The notes under the pieces were generated by a model. It had not been told where the DNA came from, ran no database searches, and was given only the letters and a program-made list of their open reading frames with translations. From positions 72,555,237 through 72,619,236 of the forward strand of contig CM055316.2 of the NCBI GenBank assembly GCA_029255685.2: a stretch of 64,000 nt of DNA. The letters are read 5' to 3'. The translations under genes and the position numbers were made by a program. The DNA comes from Silene conica (lineage: Eukaryota > Streptophyta > Magnoliopsida > Caryophyllales > Caryophyllaceae). Below, in pieces: positions 21,352 through 40,944 of the stretch; the first letter of the stretch is position 1, and each line of letters opens with the position of its first letter.

Positions 21352-22010
21352 ACCAGAGAAAATAACACTATTCCGCATACGCCAGATACTCCAAAACATG
21401 GAGAGAAACTGTAAAAGGATATCTAAAGGTTCCTTTCCAAAAGAAAGAATAAAATGGACCCAATTGATAATCCAATCCTTCAACGAAATATAAGGGATCG
21501 TTTCACATCTAATGCCCAGGGAGGAAGAAACCCAAATCCGCTTAACAATGACAATGGCGAAAAAGATGTTCAAGAGTTTCCAAGGAAGAACCGTCACAGC
21601 ACAAAGGACAAGCAGAAGGCATAGGAGTACTTCTTCTTGAAAATTCAGCTCCCACAGAAAGAGACCCCGTGACAATACGCCAAACCAGAATCTTCCAATT
21701 TTTAGGACCAGGAAGACACCAAAGTCGTTTTTTACAAAAAAAAACGAGTCTTGTCGCTAATACGAGAATTAACAATCTACGGCCATTTATCTTTTAGGTA
21801 GCGTGAAAGAGCAAAACCATAACCTGACTTAACCAAATAGTTTCCATCCTGTCACAACTTCTAGAAAGACGAATCCTTCACTGCGGACTCACATATAGGA
21901 ATAACACAAACCTTGAAAGCCCACTCCTCGTTGAAAATCTCATCAATAAGATTCACTTTCCAACTTTTAGCTGGTGTAATAAGATAGCTATAGTCCAAGA
22001 CCGCAAGTCA
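20735..22010 (-). pseudogene. LINE (non-LTR retrotransposon) ORF2 C-terminal remnant: zf-RVT and RNase H
   Basis: In shifting minus-strand frames the sequence reads in family order. First, IPICESAVKD and YLVKSGYGFALS (about 21960-21800). Then the zinc-finger segment WKILVWRI...LSVGAEFSRR...ACPLCCDG...ETLEHLFRHC (21720-21560), then IWRMRNSVIFSGK (about 21370). Then an RNase H-like stretch: KVDAS, GWIAYNPDGMLFGTFAVKF, AESPQAES, QWAL, DILSDCLSLVQQLVG, YNIKGIRSDIRSF, and PRNLNKVAHNL near 20850. Many frameshifts and stops break it, so it is inactive. The RT core is not in the window. A 38-base poly(T) (minus strand) interrupts the zf-RVT/RNase H junction. Confidence 0.75.
21310..21347. repeat. 38-base A homopolymer (T-run on the LINE strand)
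   Basis: Uninterrupted A run. On the LINE strand it is preceded by GGTAAG and followed by CCAG, so it superficially resembles an intron; see findings. Confidence 0.95.
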
Positions 22011-22693
22011 TCTTAGTAGGAATTAGTACAAGACGTTATTAGAAAACGCTTTTTTTTCCCAAATCACAGATCTCGTCAATTTGGAAAAGGAAATCACAGC
22101 TTTTCTAGCTTTAAACAAGATTCGAGTCATAATCAATCAAAGGTTTACTCGGTTACAAAACTAAAAATTAGCCATAGGATGCAAGCTTTTTTTCTTCCCA
22201 AAGCACGAATCTTGTACAGCTGATGATCAATTTGAACAAAAATGATCAAAGCTTTCCGAACTCATGACAAAACGTGTTAATCGGCCTGTCATTTTTGCAC
22301 AAAAAGAGGCATACATCTTCGGAAACTCAATAGATGATGACTACAAAAGCGAACGTAAAAAAAATATCAAAGATAACAAAACGGAGAATCCTGAGACGAT
22401 ATTACACAATGCGACAAACTTAATTACATTTTCGGATGGAGAAAGCTGACAAAACACATAAAAAACAATAAACTGAACATGAAACATATACACCTGTGGA
22501 GTGTAGGCTATTTAATTTACAAAAGATTGACATCAATTCAAGTACCAAAACAATCACTCTATATTAAAGGCCAATTGCCCTTTCCCAAAGCACCCTTCTT
22601 CTTCAATACATTTTCAATAATGACCCTCCAAAATCAAACTAAGACGACCTATGTGATTTTATCAAATCTGATATGCAGACAAGTTAGTAAAAT
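22011..22693. other. 3' flank of the NDR kinase gene
   Basis: AT-rich sequence between the LINE remnant and the kinase stop codon. The part next to 22694 is presumably 3' UTR (minus strand); no clear poly(A) signal was fixed. Confidence 0.4.
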
Positions 22694-29042
<6,349 letters not shown>

Positions 29043-30060
29043 CTCCTTTTACTTTCTTTCAACACCGACTTTGTTCTAATCTTCACCAATAACAAAGTAA
29101 CCCCTTCAACACTACAAACTGGTCTTACACATTACACACTACTCTTTTTTATAACCTAACTTGAACCAATCAAGTACAAAAGGACGTATTCCTGCATAAA
29201 ATTCGACAGATTAAAATCAGCAAAACGATAAACAAACCATCTTCAACAACTTCAATCTTCTATTCTACCCAAAATTACACATTGATTAAACAAATTATGT
29301 CAATTCAGCTACACAAACAGTGAATTTATGCATCCAATTTCAACAATCATCTCTAAAATTCAAAACATGTAATTAATTTCTTGAACCACTCTGCTACAGA
29401 AAGATGTAATTTCTGTATCAAAATCGACCGATTAAAATCAACAAAAACGTCGAGTATTAACTATCTCACAATAAATAAACCATCTTCAACAACATTAATC
29501 TCCGTTTCTACCCAAAATTACACAATAATTCAACTACAAAAACAGTGAGTTTATCCACTCAATTTCAATAACAATCTATCAATTCGAAACTTGCAATTAA
29601 CTACTGAAAAAGTGAAACGAAATGCATAATTCAAGATTTAAAGATGCCAAAAGTAATCATAAACTAATTATACTAACCAATCAAACACAACATAAACACC
29701 TTAATCACATCATTCACCTCAAAAATCAAAACACAGTAACAAGATCCAATTGAACAAGAAAATCACAATCAATTAAACACAAAAATCACATACTTTCGCA
29801 ATAATAATCAAAGCAAACATCAAAATCCCCAAAATCAGTAGAAGTAAGCGACAAAACCCTAGAATTACGGAAATAGTGGACTGAATTGCGTTAATTAAAG
29901 CAGTGAAGCATTAAAATAATCACAAATTACTAAACAGTAAGACTTTTAGAGAGAGAAAAAAGATCACCAAATTCAAGAATTGAAACCCTAATTTTAATGT
30001 TGAAGTGAGAAATTGAAGATTGAAGAATCAATCAATTAATAATATTAATTAATTAATAAG
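29043..30060 (-). promoter_or_regulatory. 5' UTR and promoter region of the NDR gene
   Basis: Read on the minus strand, this AT-rich stretch ends at the ATG (29042). It contains a near-repeated block with CGACAGATTAAAATCAGC...ATCTTCAACAAC (about 29205-29285 and 29425-29520). Plant NDR genes often have a non-coding first exon, so a leader intron is plausible. CT-rich sequence with TTTCTCTCTCTATCTC at 30100-30140 may be the promoter side. Start site not determined. Confidence 0.35.
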
Positions 30061-30260
30061 TTGCTTTTTGTATGATCCACCATTTTTTGTGTGTGTTCAC
30101 TTTCTCTCTCTATCTCATTTGTATCTCTCCTACTTTCTCTCACCTAATTTTCTTCGATTTTTTTCCTATTTTTATTTGTTTTTGCTAATTTCATTACTTT
30201 CCACCTTTGGAAAAAGTTTACTCTAACTTTTGTTAATCAAGGTAACTAATTATCATAACA

Positions 30261-32345
30261 CTAGTTTAGAACCCGTGCAAGTTGCACGGGCATGTATAGA
30301 TGAAAATTTTCAATTCTATGTTATCATTGTAGTAAATTAGTAATAGAAGCTAAGTATATAACATTTTACATAAATGATCCACTTTAGATTAAAATTAAAA
30401 TGTTGCTTAACCATAAATTGATTTAATAATGATATGCAAGATTCTCCTATAAAAAGAGAAAGCTATATTATTTCCAGGACCGCCTCATAAAAATTGGCAT
30501 GTATATACACCTGCTTCCAAAATTAAAACGATAAAAAAAGGTTATGTGTGCTCTACGCTGTTAAAACATGACTCGGCCCGTAATCTAGACCGACCCAACT
30601 CGATTTGATCCGATTTTTCAGGGTCAAAGACCCATAAATCTTGACCCACAACCCGAAATGACCCGAACCCAAATTAAAATAACCTGTTATTTTATGGTTG
30701 AAATTCGAACTGACCCATTCGACCCAATGGTTTGAAGATAAATAAGAATATTATTAAAATATTAATATTTTTATATTATGTTTGGAATAGTGAATATAAT
30801 TTTAAGATTTAATTAAAAAAATAACTTAAATGTCAATTTTATATAGTTTTTAAATTATTAAATCATAAAATAATTATGAAAATAATGAATATAATAATAT
30901 TATTAATATAAGATGATAATATAAAAGATGTCATAAACTTTTCTCAAACCCGTATTTTGACCCTGGTCCGTTTCGATACCCATATAACCGACCCGTATAT
31001 GTATGACCAACCTGAGACACTCGCCTCCCCAACCCGTTTGACAAGCTTAAGAGTGCATAATTAATAATCTTTTACCCATATATGAAAAAAACTATACCAA
31101 CTTAATCATACATGTATTAGTTTTGTCATTAACCTTATCATAATATTTAAGACCGTCTTAATTTAAGTCGACTCTCACAACACATTATAATAGAGGAAAA
31201 CGGAAAAAGGGTTGTGAAGTGTCTTAAGTTAAGACGGTATTAAGCAAGCCATATATTCCCAAAAATTAAACTCCATTTTTGACATTAAAGAACAAAGTTT
31301 CATGCCATTTGTCGATCCAATTTAACACAAAATATTGAAAAAAAAAATATAAAAGTTGCCAGAAATATGTAGCAGTTAAGAAAAAGTAGGATACGTAAAT
31401 GACATGCACTACAGTCAATGAATTCAATAAGCACCAAAAGTAATTTTTTACCCTAAACTCTGTGAAATTATATTACAAAGTACAAAATTTATTAAAAGCT
31501 CGGCATGAAGTAGATTATTCATATGATGTAGTACCATCAGTTCTAATTGTATAGTTTCGGAATTTTAAAATAAATTTTTCGAGTTTTGTTTTAAAGACTA
31601 TAAATTTTATTATAAAGTATCTAAGTTTGTCATTTAAATATTATGCTAAAAAAAATACAATATATCTCAAAAACATTACATATAAGATCAATTAAATTTG
31701 CTTTTGACGGAAAAAAAATTAAAATGTAACTGATAAACTTTAAAAAAACACGGAAAAATACACATAATCTCAATTAAAAATAAAAAATTAAAAGTTATGC
31801 CTGAAGTAGTACATCTGATGTATCTTCCTTTTTTCCCGAAGTTGAGTGACAAAATCATATTAAAACCTACAATTCACATGTATAAGTAAAAATACTAATT
31901 AAATTCGTTGATAAAAGTTATGATGAATAAATACCTTGAAAAAATCTACACCGTTTTGAAAAGGTATAACATGATATATATGGATAATATTTGTATAAAT
32001 GAACTTAGCGGGATGAAGAAAATGAACTTAGCGGGATGAAGAAAATAAACTTACATTAAAATTCAACTATAATTAAAAAAATATATATATATTTGCAGAA
32101 ATTGATGTATGAGTAACTTGAGAGTATTACATTAAAACCTACAGAATTTGTGTTTTGAGGAAATATAATCTTGAAAAATGATAGGATAGTTTTTTTTAAG
32201 GAAAGTAATAATCTAAAATGACCATATTTAAAAGAAATATTTGCATGTATCTTTAGGGCTTGGGTTAGGCGGGAAAAAAATTCACAGTAGCGTGACACGT
32301 GTCAAGTTTAATGGATAGCGGTTGTTCTTTTATACTTATATATAG
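30261..32345. mobile_element. putative ~2.1 kb element with CTAG plus GTGCA hairpin end
   Basis: It begins CTAGTTTAGAACCCGTGCAA with an ACCCGTGCAAGTTGCACGGG hairpin, the same terminal design as 37078 and 47002. The right limit near 32345 (TATACTTATATATAGAT) is a guess. The interior is AT-rich with a GACCCGA-rich patch (30565-31040) and no coding sequence. Confidence 0.4.
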
Positions 32346-32505
32346 ATATGATTTTACTTAATTTTACACACTTTGTCATCTCATTTTGAATTTACTCTTT
32401 TTTCACGGTTAAAAATAGCTGAAACTGAATTAACATACGTAAAAATTAATTTGTGAAAAGATTAGTTAAACTGCGATACATTAAACCAAATAGAGTCATG
32501 ATAAA

Positions 32506-33705
32506 GTCAGAAAGAACAGAATTTAAGAAAGCGGGTGAATTTATTTTATATGGTTAGTAATCAAATGGTACCACGAAGATAGCGAAATAGAGTTTATGCA
32601 GAACTAAAGTTACTACTTTATCTTAAAAAAAAATGAGAGGTTATATATTTGCATTTTTGCTAATAATGAATAATGATGATACTTTACAATTTAGCGAAAA
32701 TAAAATCAGATGTTAGTTAACCTAGATGATTCAATCAGATGGTAGTTAGACTAGATGTACTCTAGGTAGTACTAAAACAGACACGAACACAAATATGTGA
32801 CACGGCGATCCATGAAATTTAGGATACGGAACACATTATTTAAATTTAATAAATATATTTTTTATAATTATATTTAACGTATCATTTCATTTTTGTAAAA
32901 TTATGTGATAGTAAATTTAAATAATCTAAGGTAAAATTTGATTTTCAGTATAACTTATTTTCATTTCCACTTAAACTCGTCTTTTAGTCAATCTATTTCA
33001 TTATTTCGACATCTCATTCATTATTTATAAGTATTCAGCACATTTAGGCGTGTACGACGAGTGTCGTGTCGGACACGTGATGACTGGTTAGGAGGAGTGT
33101 CCGTACTACCTAGGTTATGCCCTTCTCAAAAAAAAGTGACGAGCAATAACTCTGGGCTACGACTTCGAAAAATGATAAAAAAAATTCTCATATTTTATGT
33201 CTTTACGAGATTTTCAGTTTGAATAAAATTATTACTTTTTCCCAAACCGTAAATCTCGTAAAAATGTGTAGTATGATTTCTTTTAGTGTTTTCGAAAGTT
33301 GTAACATGCTTTATTGATAGTAAAGTTTTTTCAAAGAAAAAAGAGGTCTACAATTGAGAAATTGAAAAAGTTTATGAATAGAGTTAAAATTAAATAAGTT
33401 GAACTGCACTAAAACAAAATTAAATAAAACTGAACTAAACTAAATAGAGTTAAATTGAACTGAAATTAAGTCAGAAAAAACATGAGTTTGAGAGCTATGA
33501 CTGAATTTACTCTATAAGGTTAGTAATCAAATGGTGTCACGAGGATAGCGAAATAGAGTTTATATAGAACAATATCGTGATAAAGTTAGTGTTTCATATC
33601 TTAAAAAATGAGAGGTTATATATTTACATTTTGACTAATAATGAGTAATAATGATACTTTATAATTTACCAAAAATGCAATCAGATGTTAATTAAATTAG
33701 ATGGT
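32506..33705. repeat. ~250 bp direct duplication, copies ~950 bp apart
   Basis: GTTAGTAATCAAATGGT...GATAGCGAAATAGAGTTTAT, AATGAGAGGTTATATATTT and AATCAGATGTTA recur in order at 32553-32725 and 33511-33690. The first copy is followed by the foldback MITE at 32762-33114. Confidence 0.65.
32762..33114. mobile_element. 353 bp foldback MITE (CTAGGTAGTAC ends)
   Basis: CTAGGTAGTACTAAAACAGACACGAACAC at the left matches the reverse complement of GAGTGTCCGTACTACCTAG at the right. Inner GACACG/CGTGTC motifs also pair. Non-coding. Confidence 0.6.
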
Positions 33706-33719
33706 ACGTACGGTCAGAC

Positions 33720-34310
33720 GAAGTGTAATGACCTATGTTCAAATCCTCTCCGCAGTAAATTTGTTTTTACGCCTTATTTTATCCCCAAAATAAAATAGGT
33801 CTAAGTATTATGGTAATAGACATGATTTGTAATGGTAATTATCATTGGATAGTTGGAATTATAAATAAATCTTTATATTTGAAAAAAAAACTACTTGTGC
33901 ATTGGAGTAAATTTTATTTCTTTTTAAAATAGAGAAATAAACTAGCACTTAGATCATCCAAAGTAAGGTCGCCAAGAAGGTCGTGATCTTGTTGGGTTAT
34001 ACTAATGACATCTTAAAATATAATTAACTTATTAATTTCGGTAATATTTCTACTAATTTTGGTGACCTTGAAGATTTCAAGGTCAATTTGTGTCTTTGAA
34101 ACAATGTGGTGACCTTATTGAAAAATAGAATGACCTATCACGTGGCTTTATGTTATTGGTTTACAACGTTAACAAAACAGAAAAATATGATTGGAAATAT
34201 TAAAAATGAAAAATGGGTGAAAAATGATTGACTTAATAACCTAGGTCGTAACATTCTATACTCAAGAAAGTGAAGGTGAGTTGAGAATGAGTCATGATAA
34301 TTAAAACCAA
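33720..34310. other. intergenic with a tRNA-like box B sequence
   Basis: TGTTCAAATCC near 33738 resembles a Pol III box B and may be a SINE trace. Nothing else recognised. Confidence 0.3.
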
Positions 34311-35095
34311 CCTACTATACGTCGTCGACAAATTACTAATTATCGTCGACACTTTTTAATGGAATTCCTAAACTACCCCTCTCATCCCCTTCTTTGATTT
34401 TTATTATTTTTTGTTTTGTTCTTATTTTGATAGATTAGAAACGGAATTAGGATAGATGCCTTAATTTTTTTACGCAATTAGGATAAAATCGTTTTGTTCT
34501 TATTTTGATAGATTAGAAACGGAATTAGGATAGATGCCTTAATTTTTTTACGCAATTAGGATAAAATCGTTGTTTGAATGTCGGATTGTTATTAATGTAA
34601 TTCGTTTAAGATATGTTTCTTACCCGGATTTGAACCGTATTCGCGAAAAACGGAAAAAAAAAAAATTTGGGACGAAAATAATTTTCGTCTGGACCTAGGT
34701 CTGGACGAAAATGATCTTTGTCTCGACCTAGGTCTGGACGAAAATGATTTTCGTCCGGGTAGTTTCTAATTTTTTTTTTTCAAAATTTCAAATCGGTTTC
34801 GGAAATTTAACGCTAATCCGTTCTACTATATTACAAACTAAAAATCATAAATTTGAATCAAATTTAAATCGTAAACTAATCTCGCTAGTGTCACTCATCG
34901 TTGAAAACCGTTGTTCGTTGTTTGAATCGCTCGTTGAAATCGTTGAATTACCGTTGATCGAATCGCTCGTTGAAATCCGTTGATCGAATCGCACTAAACC
35001 GTATTTAATTTTTCGTGCGAAAACCGACAATTTTTTTAATGAATTTAGTCTGAATTTGCTAATTGTCAAAAGGGTTGAAGGGGGGTAAAATTAGT
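34311..35095. mobile_element. GTCGTCGACA-ended non-autonomous element, copy 1
   Basis: The left end CCTACTATACGTCGTCGACA...TTATCGTCGACACTTTTTAAT matches copy 2 at 61891 and the reverse complement of the right end of copy 2. Shared interior: AACTACCCCTCTC, TTCGTC(T/C)GGACCTAGG.CTGGACGAAAAT, and AAAACCGACA.TTTTTTTAA. The right terminus of this copy is degenerate. It contains a 78 bp tandem duplication (34413-34570). Confidence 0.7.
34413..34570. repeat. exact-looking 78 bp tandem duplication
   Basis: GTTTTGTTCTTATTTTGATA through GGATAAAATC is repeated immediately (34413 and 34491), indicating a recent duplication inside the element. Confidence 0.9.
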
Positions 35096-35474
35096 AGTTC
35101 ATGTAAAATGTTGGTGATCCAATTAATTATGTCGGATTGACGATGGTCTTAGAAAAAGTAAATATCAGCTAATCAATGTTATGGATGGGATAATTATAGG
35201 CTTATGGGGCCAAGGACTTGAATCACTAACTAGTAACTAGGCAGCATAATTGTTGCTGTATTCCTTCATTCGGGAATTTCGGAGCCTTTTCGCAGTTAAG
35301 CCGTTTGTCACGGTGGTTAGCTGTTCACTGTTGAGCAACTTTGAGGAGTTTGAACGCCTACCTACAAACTTAATACGGCTATATTTTTTCCCAGTAGTCT
35401 CAATTACTTAACAACACAATTTCCCGTTTTAAGGGTAACTATTTTTTGATACTATAATAATAAGATAAATTTTA

Positions 35475-35672
35475 CTCCCTCTGAGTTTCCATGATTATTC
35501 CTTTTACTTTATACCCAAAAAATAAGAAAATCATTCTAAACCACACAAAACACCCTACCCCACACCCAATTCATTTTGGACCACAAAAAAGTTACTAAAA
35601 AAGGAAATAGGAACAATCACTAAACTCGCACCAAAAGCGAAATAGGAACAATCATGAAAACTCAGAGGGAGT
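35475..35672. mobile_element. Stowaway MITE, 198 bp
   Basis: CTCCCTCTGAGTTTCCATGATTATTCC-type left end and GAACAATCATGAAAACTCAGAGGGAG right end are inverted, each bordered by TA (35473-35474 and 35673-35674). CTCCCTC...GAGGGAG ends with a TA target are the Stowaway signature. Confidence 0.85.
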
Positions 35673-35689
35673 ATTATTAATTGCTTAAA

Positions 35690-36000
35690 AATTAGGACTG
35701 ATCAAATGTAAGGGTGGACCAAGGTGCAAGTTGGCCATGTCTAACTGAACTCGGACACGGCTCAAGGTAGGGACGAGGCGGGCCAAGCTGGGACAGGCCT
35801 GATGAAGGTTGAACGAAACCGACCCATGTTAGGGTTAAGGGGCGGGTTAGGGGGGTCCGGGTAGGATTTGCTTTACTCGAGCACGACCTTAATTTTTGAT
35901 GGGTTGTGTCGGGCACGAGTCAAAGTGGGCCATGAAAAGAACCACCCGAGGGAAGCGTCTCGTGTCGGCCCTGAGGTTTGAGTGTTTGACCACCTGTACG
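35690..36000. other. GC-richer spacer, nothing recognised
   Basis: This stretch has GGGC/CGGG-rich words (GGGCCAAGCTGGGACAGG) unlike its AT-rich surroundings. No frame has family features. Confidence 0.4.
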
Positions 36001-36336
36001 GCTGCACTAATAACAACTCTATCATATGATATATATCTGTTTTACTATTAAAACATCTTATTTTTAAATAAAAGTTTCTAATATTTTTTGATTAATAACT
36101 AGGACTTGTAGGAGTCTCTAGTATCAAACATGAGCATTGACATAATCATCCTTGGTATACTATGATTTGGATATGAACCCACGTCATGGAAAAATAACAC
36201 ATATAACGATTTTACCAACTATATATGATTATATGCTAGTTGATATCTGCATAAGATTAAAATTGACCATCTTTATAAAAAGTATATAATCTTTTATTGG
36301 AAATTTTGCTTGTCATAGAATCGACCTCAACCACTT

Positions 36337-36629
36337 TTAGGGGTCGTTTGGTTCAACAAGTCGGAATGGTATGGAATGGAGTTTGATACTATGAGGGTAT
36401 GAGATTTTAAATCCATACTTTCAAAATTTTGTTTGGTTCACCATAAATTATAGAAGAGGGGAATGGAGTTTGAATCCAATGGAGAAGGGTGGGTATGGGA
36501 TTCCAAGGGGTTGGGGTGGAGTTAGAATCCATTGGGTATCTAACTCCATTCCAAAATCACCGACCAAATACTTGAATGTCCTCAATCCATTCCATTCCAT
36601 TCCAAAGTAACCAACCAAACACCCCTTAA
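36337..36629. mobile_element. Tourist-like MITE, ~290 bp
   Basis: TTAGGGGTCGTTTGGTT at the left and AACCAAACACCCCTTAA at the right are inverted with TTA/TAA edges. The arms are rich in GGAATGGA/TCCATTCC. Non-coding. Confidence 0.8.
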
Positions 36630-36769
36630 TAAATTTGAAATATACATAAACGATCATTAACTTATTGAGTGAATTCGATATATTTTAAATGGTTGTTGTA
36701 GAAAAAATGAAATATATATAAATATTATATGGAGTAAAATGAAATTTTGGTCATATACATAAAATAGTA

Positions 36770-36812
36770 AGTCTTATTTACGACGGATAGTGCCGTTGCA
36801 AATAAGAATTTG
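36770..36812. repeat. fragment of the CCGTTGCAAATAAGAA MITE family
   Basis: AAGTCTTATTTACGACGGATAGTGCCGTTGCAAATAAG matches the ends of the repeats at 7351 and 9541 in inverted order. Confidence 0.5.
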
Positions 36813-37077
36813 CGTACATAAAATAGGTTGAAGGGTTCATTAGCTTAAGTCCCTTATTTAGCTTAAACATTTCCATTTAATTTTTCAACTAGAAAACAAA
36901 AGTGATAGGTGTGTATGTGTTTACTTAATTAAAAAAGAATGAATACTTGACCAGGCAAATTGTCTCGTTCATTTAGGCCAAAATAACATTGAACAAATTT
37001 TTTAAAAAATAATTAAGTGATATTTAGGTCAAAATAAATAAATAATATTGAAACTTTTTTTAATATTTTAATGATAA

Positions 37078-38130
37078 ACTAGTTTTTAACCCGTGAAATT
37101 CACGGGTGATTTTAAAATTTTAAAATCAAAATATTTGAATCATATTTTAGATATAATAGTTTAATTACTTCGTGCCTATTGATAAGTTAATAAAATAGAT
37201 TTGTGGCCCTTTTATAAATATTGTTCATATTAATTAAATATAAAGTGTATATTAAATTAATACACTACAAATATAGTTAGCATGAATACATCCAGAGAAA
37301 AAAATATGCATCATATAAGAACTAATGGTTGATTTATTTAAGAGCAATGTAAAAATTATATGTTCAACTTAGTTTAGTAAACTAATTTGAAAAGAATTAT
37401 AATAATTACTGAAAGATATGATTTTAATTAAATATGGATTTTAAATAGCTTCCTAAACAAAATTTTAAGATTCCGTGAATTTTAAATATGGATTTTAAAT
37501 AACTGAAAGATAATAATTTCCTAAATATAGAATTTCCGTGAATTTTAAATAGCTTCTTAAACAAAATTTTAAGATTCCGTCAATCCATGAATTATACACT
37601 ATTAATTGACCTAATATGAAAAGAATAATAACGGAATGATTTTAAATATGAGTAAGTTATGCTTAATATTGTTATTTTAAATAACAGTGAATTTTAGATG
37701 CTTAATATTGTTTTTTCATTTTTTTGTCTTTTAACTTATAAATATATATGTCGGATTAATTCAATCCGACTCGGTTTATATATTAATGTATGCGGCTTAA
37801 TTTATGCGAGCGCATTTTAGTTTTAATCTAACACGATTTTTCACATAACACTATGTAATTTTTAAACTAAAAGTATTTATATTTATTTAATATTATAAAC
37901 AATTTTAATTTCATATTATTAAAGTACTAAAATAATCAATTTCTTTATCTTTATATTAATTTCATATTTTAAAATTCTGAAATAATTAATTTCTTTATAT
38001 TTTAACTATTAACAATATTAATTTCATATTATTAAAGTTCTAAAATAATTGATTTCTTTCTCTTTATATTATTAAGAATATTAATTTAAAATACTAAAAA
38101 CAGACCCGTGAAGACGGGTTACAACCTAGT
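37078..38130. mobile_element. ~1.05 kb element with CTAG plus ACCCGTGAA hairpin ends
   Basis: The left end CTAGTTTTTAACCCGTGAAATTCACGGGT and the right end ACCCGTGAAGACGGGTTACAACCTAG are inverted relative to each other, each with its own small hairpin. The interior is AT-rich with a direct repeat (AATTTTAAATAGCTTC.TAAACAAAATTTTAAGATTCCGT near 37440 and 37545) and ATTAATTTCATATTATTAAAGT repeats (37900-38050). Non-coding. Confidence 0.55.
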
Positions 38131-40087
38131 TTCTTATTATTTTAGGAAATTTTGTGCATGATCATTATTGTTTTAGCATTATTATTATTGTTTCCAAATC
38201 TTTTCAGTATCGAGAATTTGAGTTCTTATGGAATGCAATTTTGTCATTAAATCAGGTGTAGAATTATGGAATGCATAATAATCACGTCAACCTACTTAAT
38301 GCAAATGGAATAAAATCTTGTAGAATTATGGAATTTATAGAGTCAAATTAATTGTTATTGTCAAATTAAAATGGAATTTATGGCGTTATACATATGAGAT
38401 GTATAATAGTCAGTCTGTTATATGAAAGAAATCAATTTGATTCCATAATACTTGCAAATGGAATCACGAGTTATATGAAAGAAATCAATTATTTGCACTA
38501 ATTTAAATTACTAAATATGACGTCAAATCTTGTGATTCCATTTGATTTCACTAATTGAAATTTTATTGGACAATAGCTCTAGGATGCTTTAAAATGCGAC
38601 ACGTAGGACGAAGCTTTTATCTTGTGATGCCACGTCAGCAGCTTGGTTTCTGCATTAGATAAATATATGATAAAATATATCGAGTCGGGTCAAATCATAT
38701 GGATTAGAACCATGCATTATTAAGGCAACGGTTGGTTTATATTAAAAAATATTTGTGTCGGGTCATACATGTTCAGATCAATTCGGGTAACAGGTCATGA
38801 TGGAATTCTCGGTTCGAGTGTCGCGTCAATTTTATTAGATCTTTCGCTCAAATCAGTTCAACTCAAATTTTAGTTTCTGATTAATATTAATTTTGGTAGA
38901 GAAAATAACTTATGATTTTTATACTGAGTACTATTTTTATAGTATGTGGTCAATATCAAAGTAATTGGCCTTACTCGAAAGACAAGACCGGAGTTAACAC
39001 AACACCCGAGTAGTCAAGAGTAACCCGTAATAACGCGAATTGATATTAACCATATGAGCTGACACAAATGTTTATTATATTGTTGTAAACTAATTATTGC
39101 CTTAATCAACTTTATAATAATAGATCCGAAAAATACTAAAGTTACGAGACGACCTTCTCTAAGTTTTAATAAACCCGAAAATGACCCGACTCGAACTCGG
39201 CTTAATTAACCCAAATCATTCATAAATGTAATTTCTAGTCAAAATAAATTTAAGTCGAGAATATATTAAATGTCAAAATATTGTCCACATATATTACTTA
39301 CTATTTGTTCATTAATAAAAATTCATTTCATAATATTATTTATAGATTTTTGCATAGAATCACTTAATTAAACTATTTTTACCAATTTATCACTTAATCA
39401 CTTTTTTTTATTAATTTATCCAATATACTAATTCTTTACCAATTTGTCAAAATTCTCTATTTATTTTACCAATTTGGCAGTTTATCCCTTAAACTTTTTA
39501 CTTAAAGATAATAATTGTAATTGTTCATACCTATCTGTCCATTTTGGGAAGTGAGCTTCTTGTAGGTGTATCTAAGTCATGTCCCTCATAAAAAAGCCAT
39601 GTCCCAAAGTTAATGCTTCAAGTATAGAATTCGAGCAATTCGTGGTTATCCCAAGCATTCCCAACCACAATAATCAATGGACATACAACCAACATTTGTC
39701 AATTCGTTATCATATAGGTGAGTTTCATAGGAATAATGTTTCCATTCACTTGTAAATTTGTGATAATTTGGGATATAGGAACTACTCCATAATTGTCAAA
39801 ATGGTCCAACCACAACTTTATCTAAATGCGCCTAAGATTAAATTCATAAATTAAAGAATACTCATACTTTGCCTTGGTTGGGATGATTAAACTTCAAAAT
39901 TTTGGTACTATTCGATCGAGCTTGCGAATTTTTTTTTTGAAATTGCATTATTACATTTTTTTTTTGAATAATATTATAGCGACACATTCAAATTTTAAAC
40001 TTATTGGTGGTCAAGGGTAATTTAGGAAACTAATATTAGTTAATTAATTTTACGGTTTTAAATTATAGTCAAAGTCAAAGGCGGTCA
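38131..40087. other. AT-rich intergenic, nothing recognised
   Basis: Small duplications (TATGAAAGAAATCAATT near 38420 and 38475) but no gene, RNA or clear element boundary. Confidence 0.5.
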
Positions 40088-40204
40088 CCACCGACAGTTT
40101 GACCACCGGTGGACAGTGATCGGTCAGTGGTGGTTGGCGGTCAGCCATCAACCGTGATCGGTCAGTGGTGGTTGGCGGTCAGCCATCAAATGAAACTTCA
40201 AAAA

Positions 40205-40275
40205 AATAGTTCATAAGGCTTGATCTCATGATCTCTTGAATGATGTACACTTGCTATACCACTATGACACAAGTA
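40205..40275 (-). ncRNA. tRNA-like (Pol III box A/B-like) module, SINE-type
   Basis: On the minus strand: CTTGTGTCATAGTGGTATAG (box A-like TAGTGGT), then GAGATCATGAGATCAAGCC (weak box B), then a T-run. It lacks a convincing cloverleaf and is probably a tRNA-derived repeat. Confidence 0.3.
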
Positions 40276-40944
40276 TTTTGTTGTAATTCTAATATCTCTT
40301 TTGTTATATATATGACAACTAAATTTTGAGTTAAATTAATATGTACCTATAATAATTTTAAAATGTACTTCTAACTTATATTCAATGTACCCATAATAAA
40401 ATCAATATAATGCTCATCGAGTTAAATGTATTTGATAAAAAATTGAACAATGTATTTTTTATACTTAGAGTTTACATAATTATATTATAAATTTACATTT
40501 ATTACATGTCATATTATTATAACAAAAAAAAATTATGTACGTACAATATATTTATGACAAAGGTACATTTTATTTTTATTGGAGTTACATAATATATTAC
40601 TATACGAGTATGGGTGCCCGACTTCGCCCAGACTACCTCTATTTAGCATTAAAATATATTTTCATTAATTAAAACTATTTTAAAATTGCATAACTCATAA
40701 ATTTATCATTAATATATTTTTCTATGAGATCGGGTATATCTTAATATTACATCGAAATAAATTATGAGATAAATTCACTACTCCTACTATTAATATTTTA
40801 CTTAAACCGATTACTAGCTAATTTTTCATATATCCCTTATTTTGTTCTTAGGATCGTTACTTTTATTACATTCGTTATTACTATTGTTACTTTCATTACA
40901 CCCGATGTAATTATTGTTACTGGGCTACTTTTATCCACCAAAAA

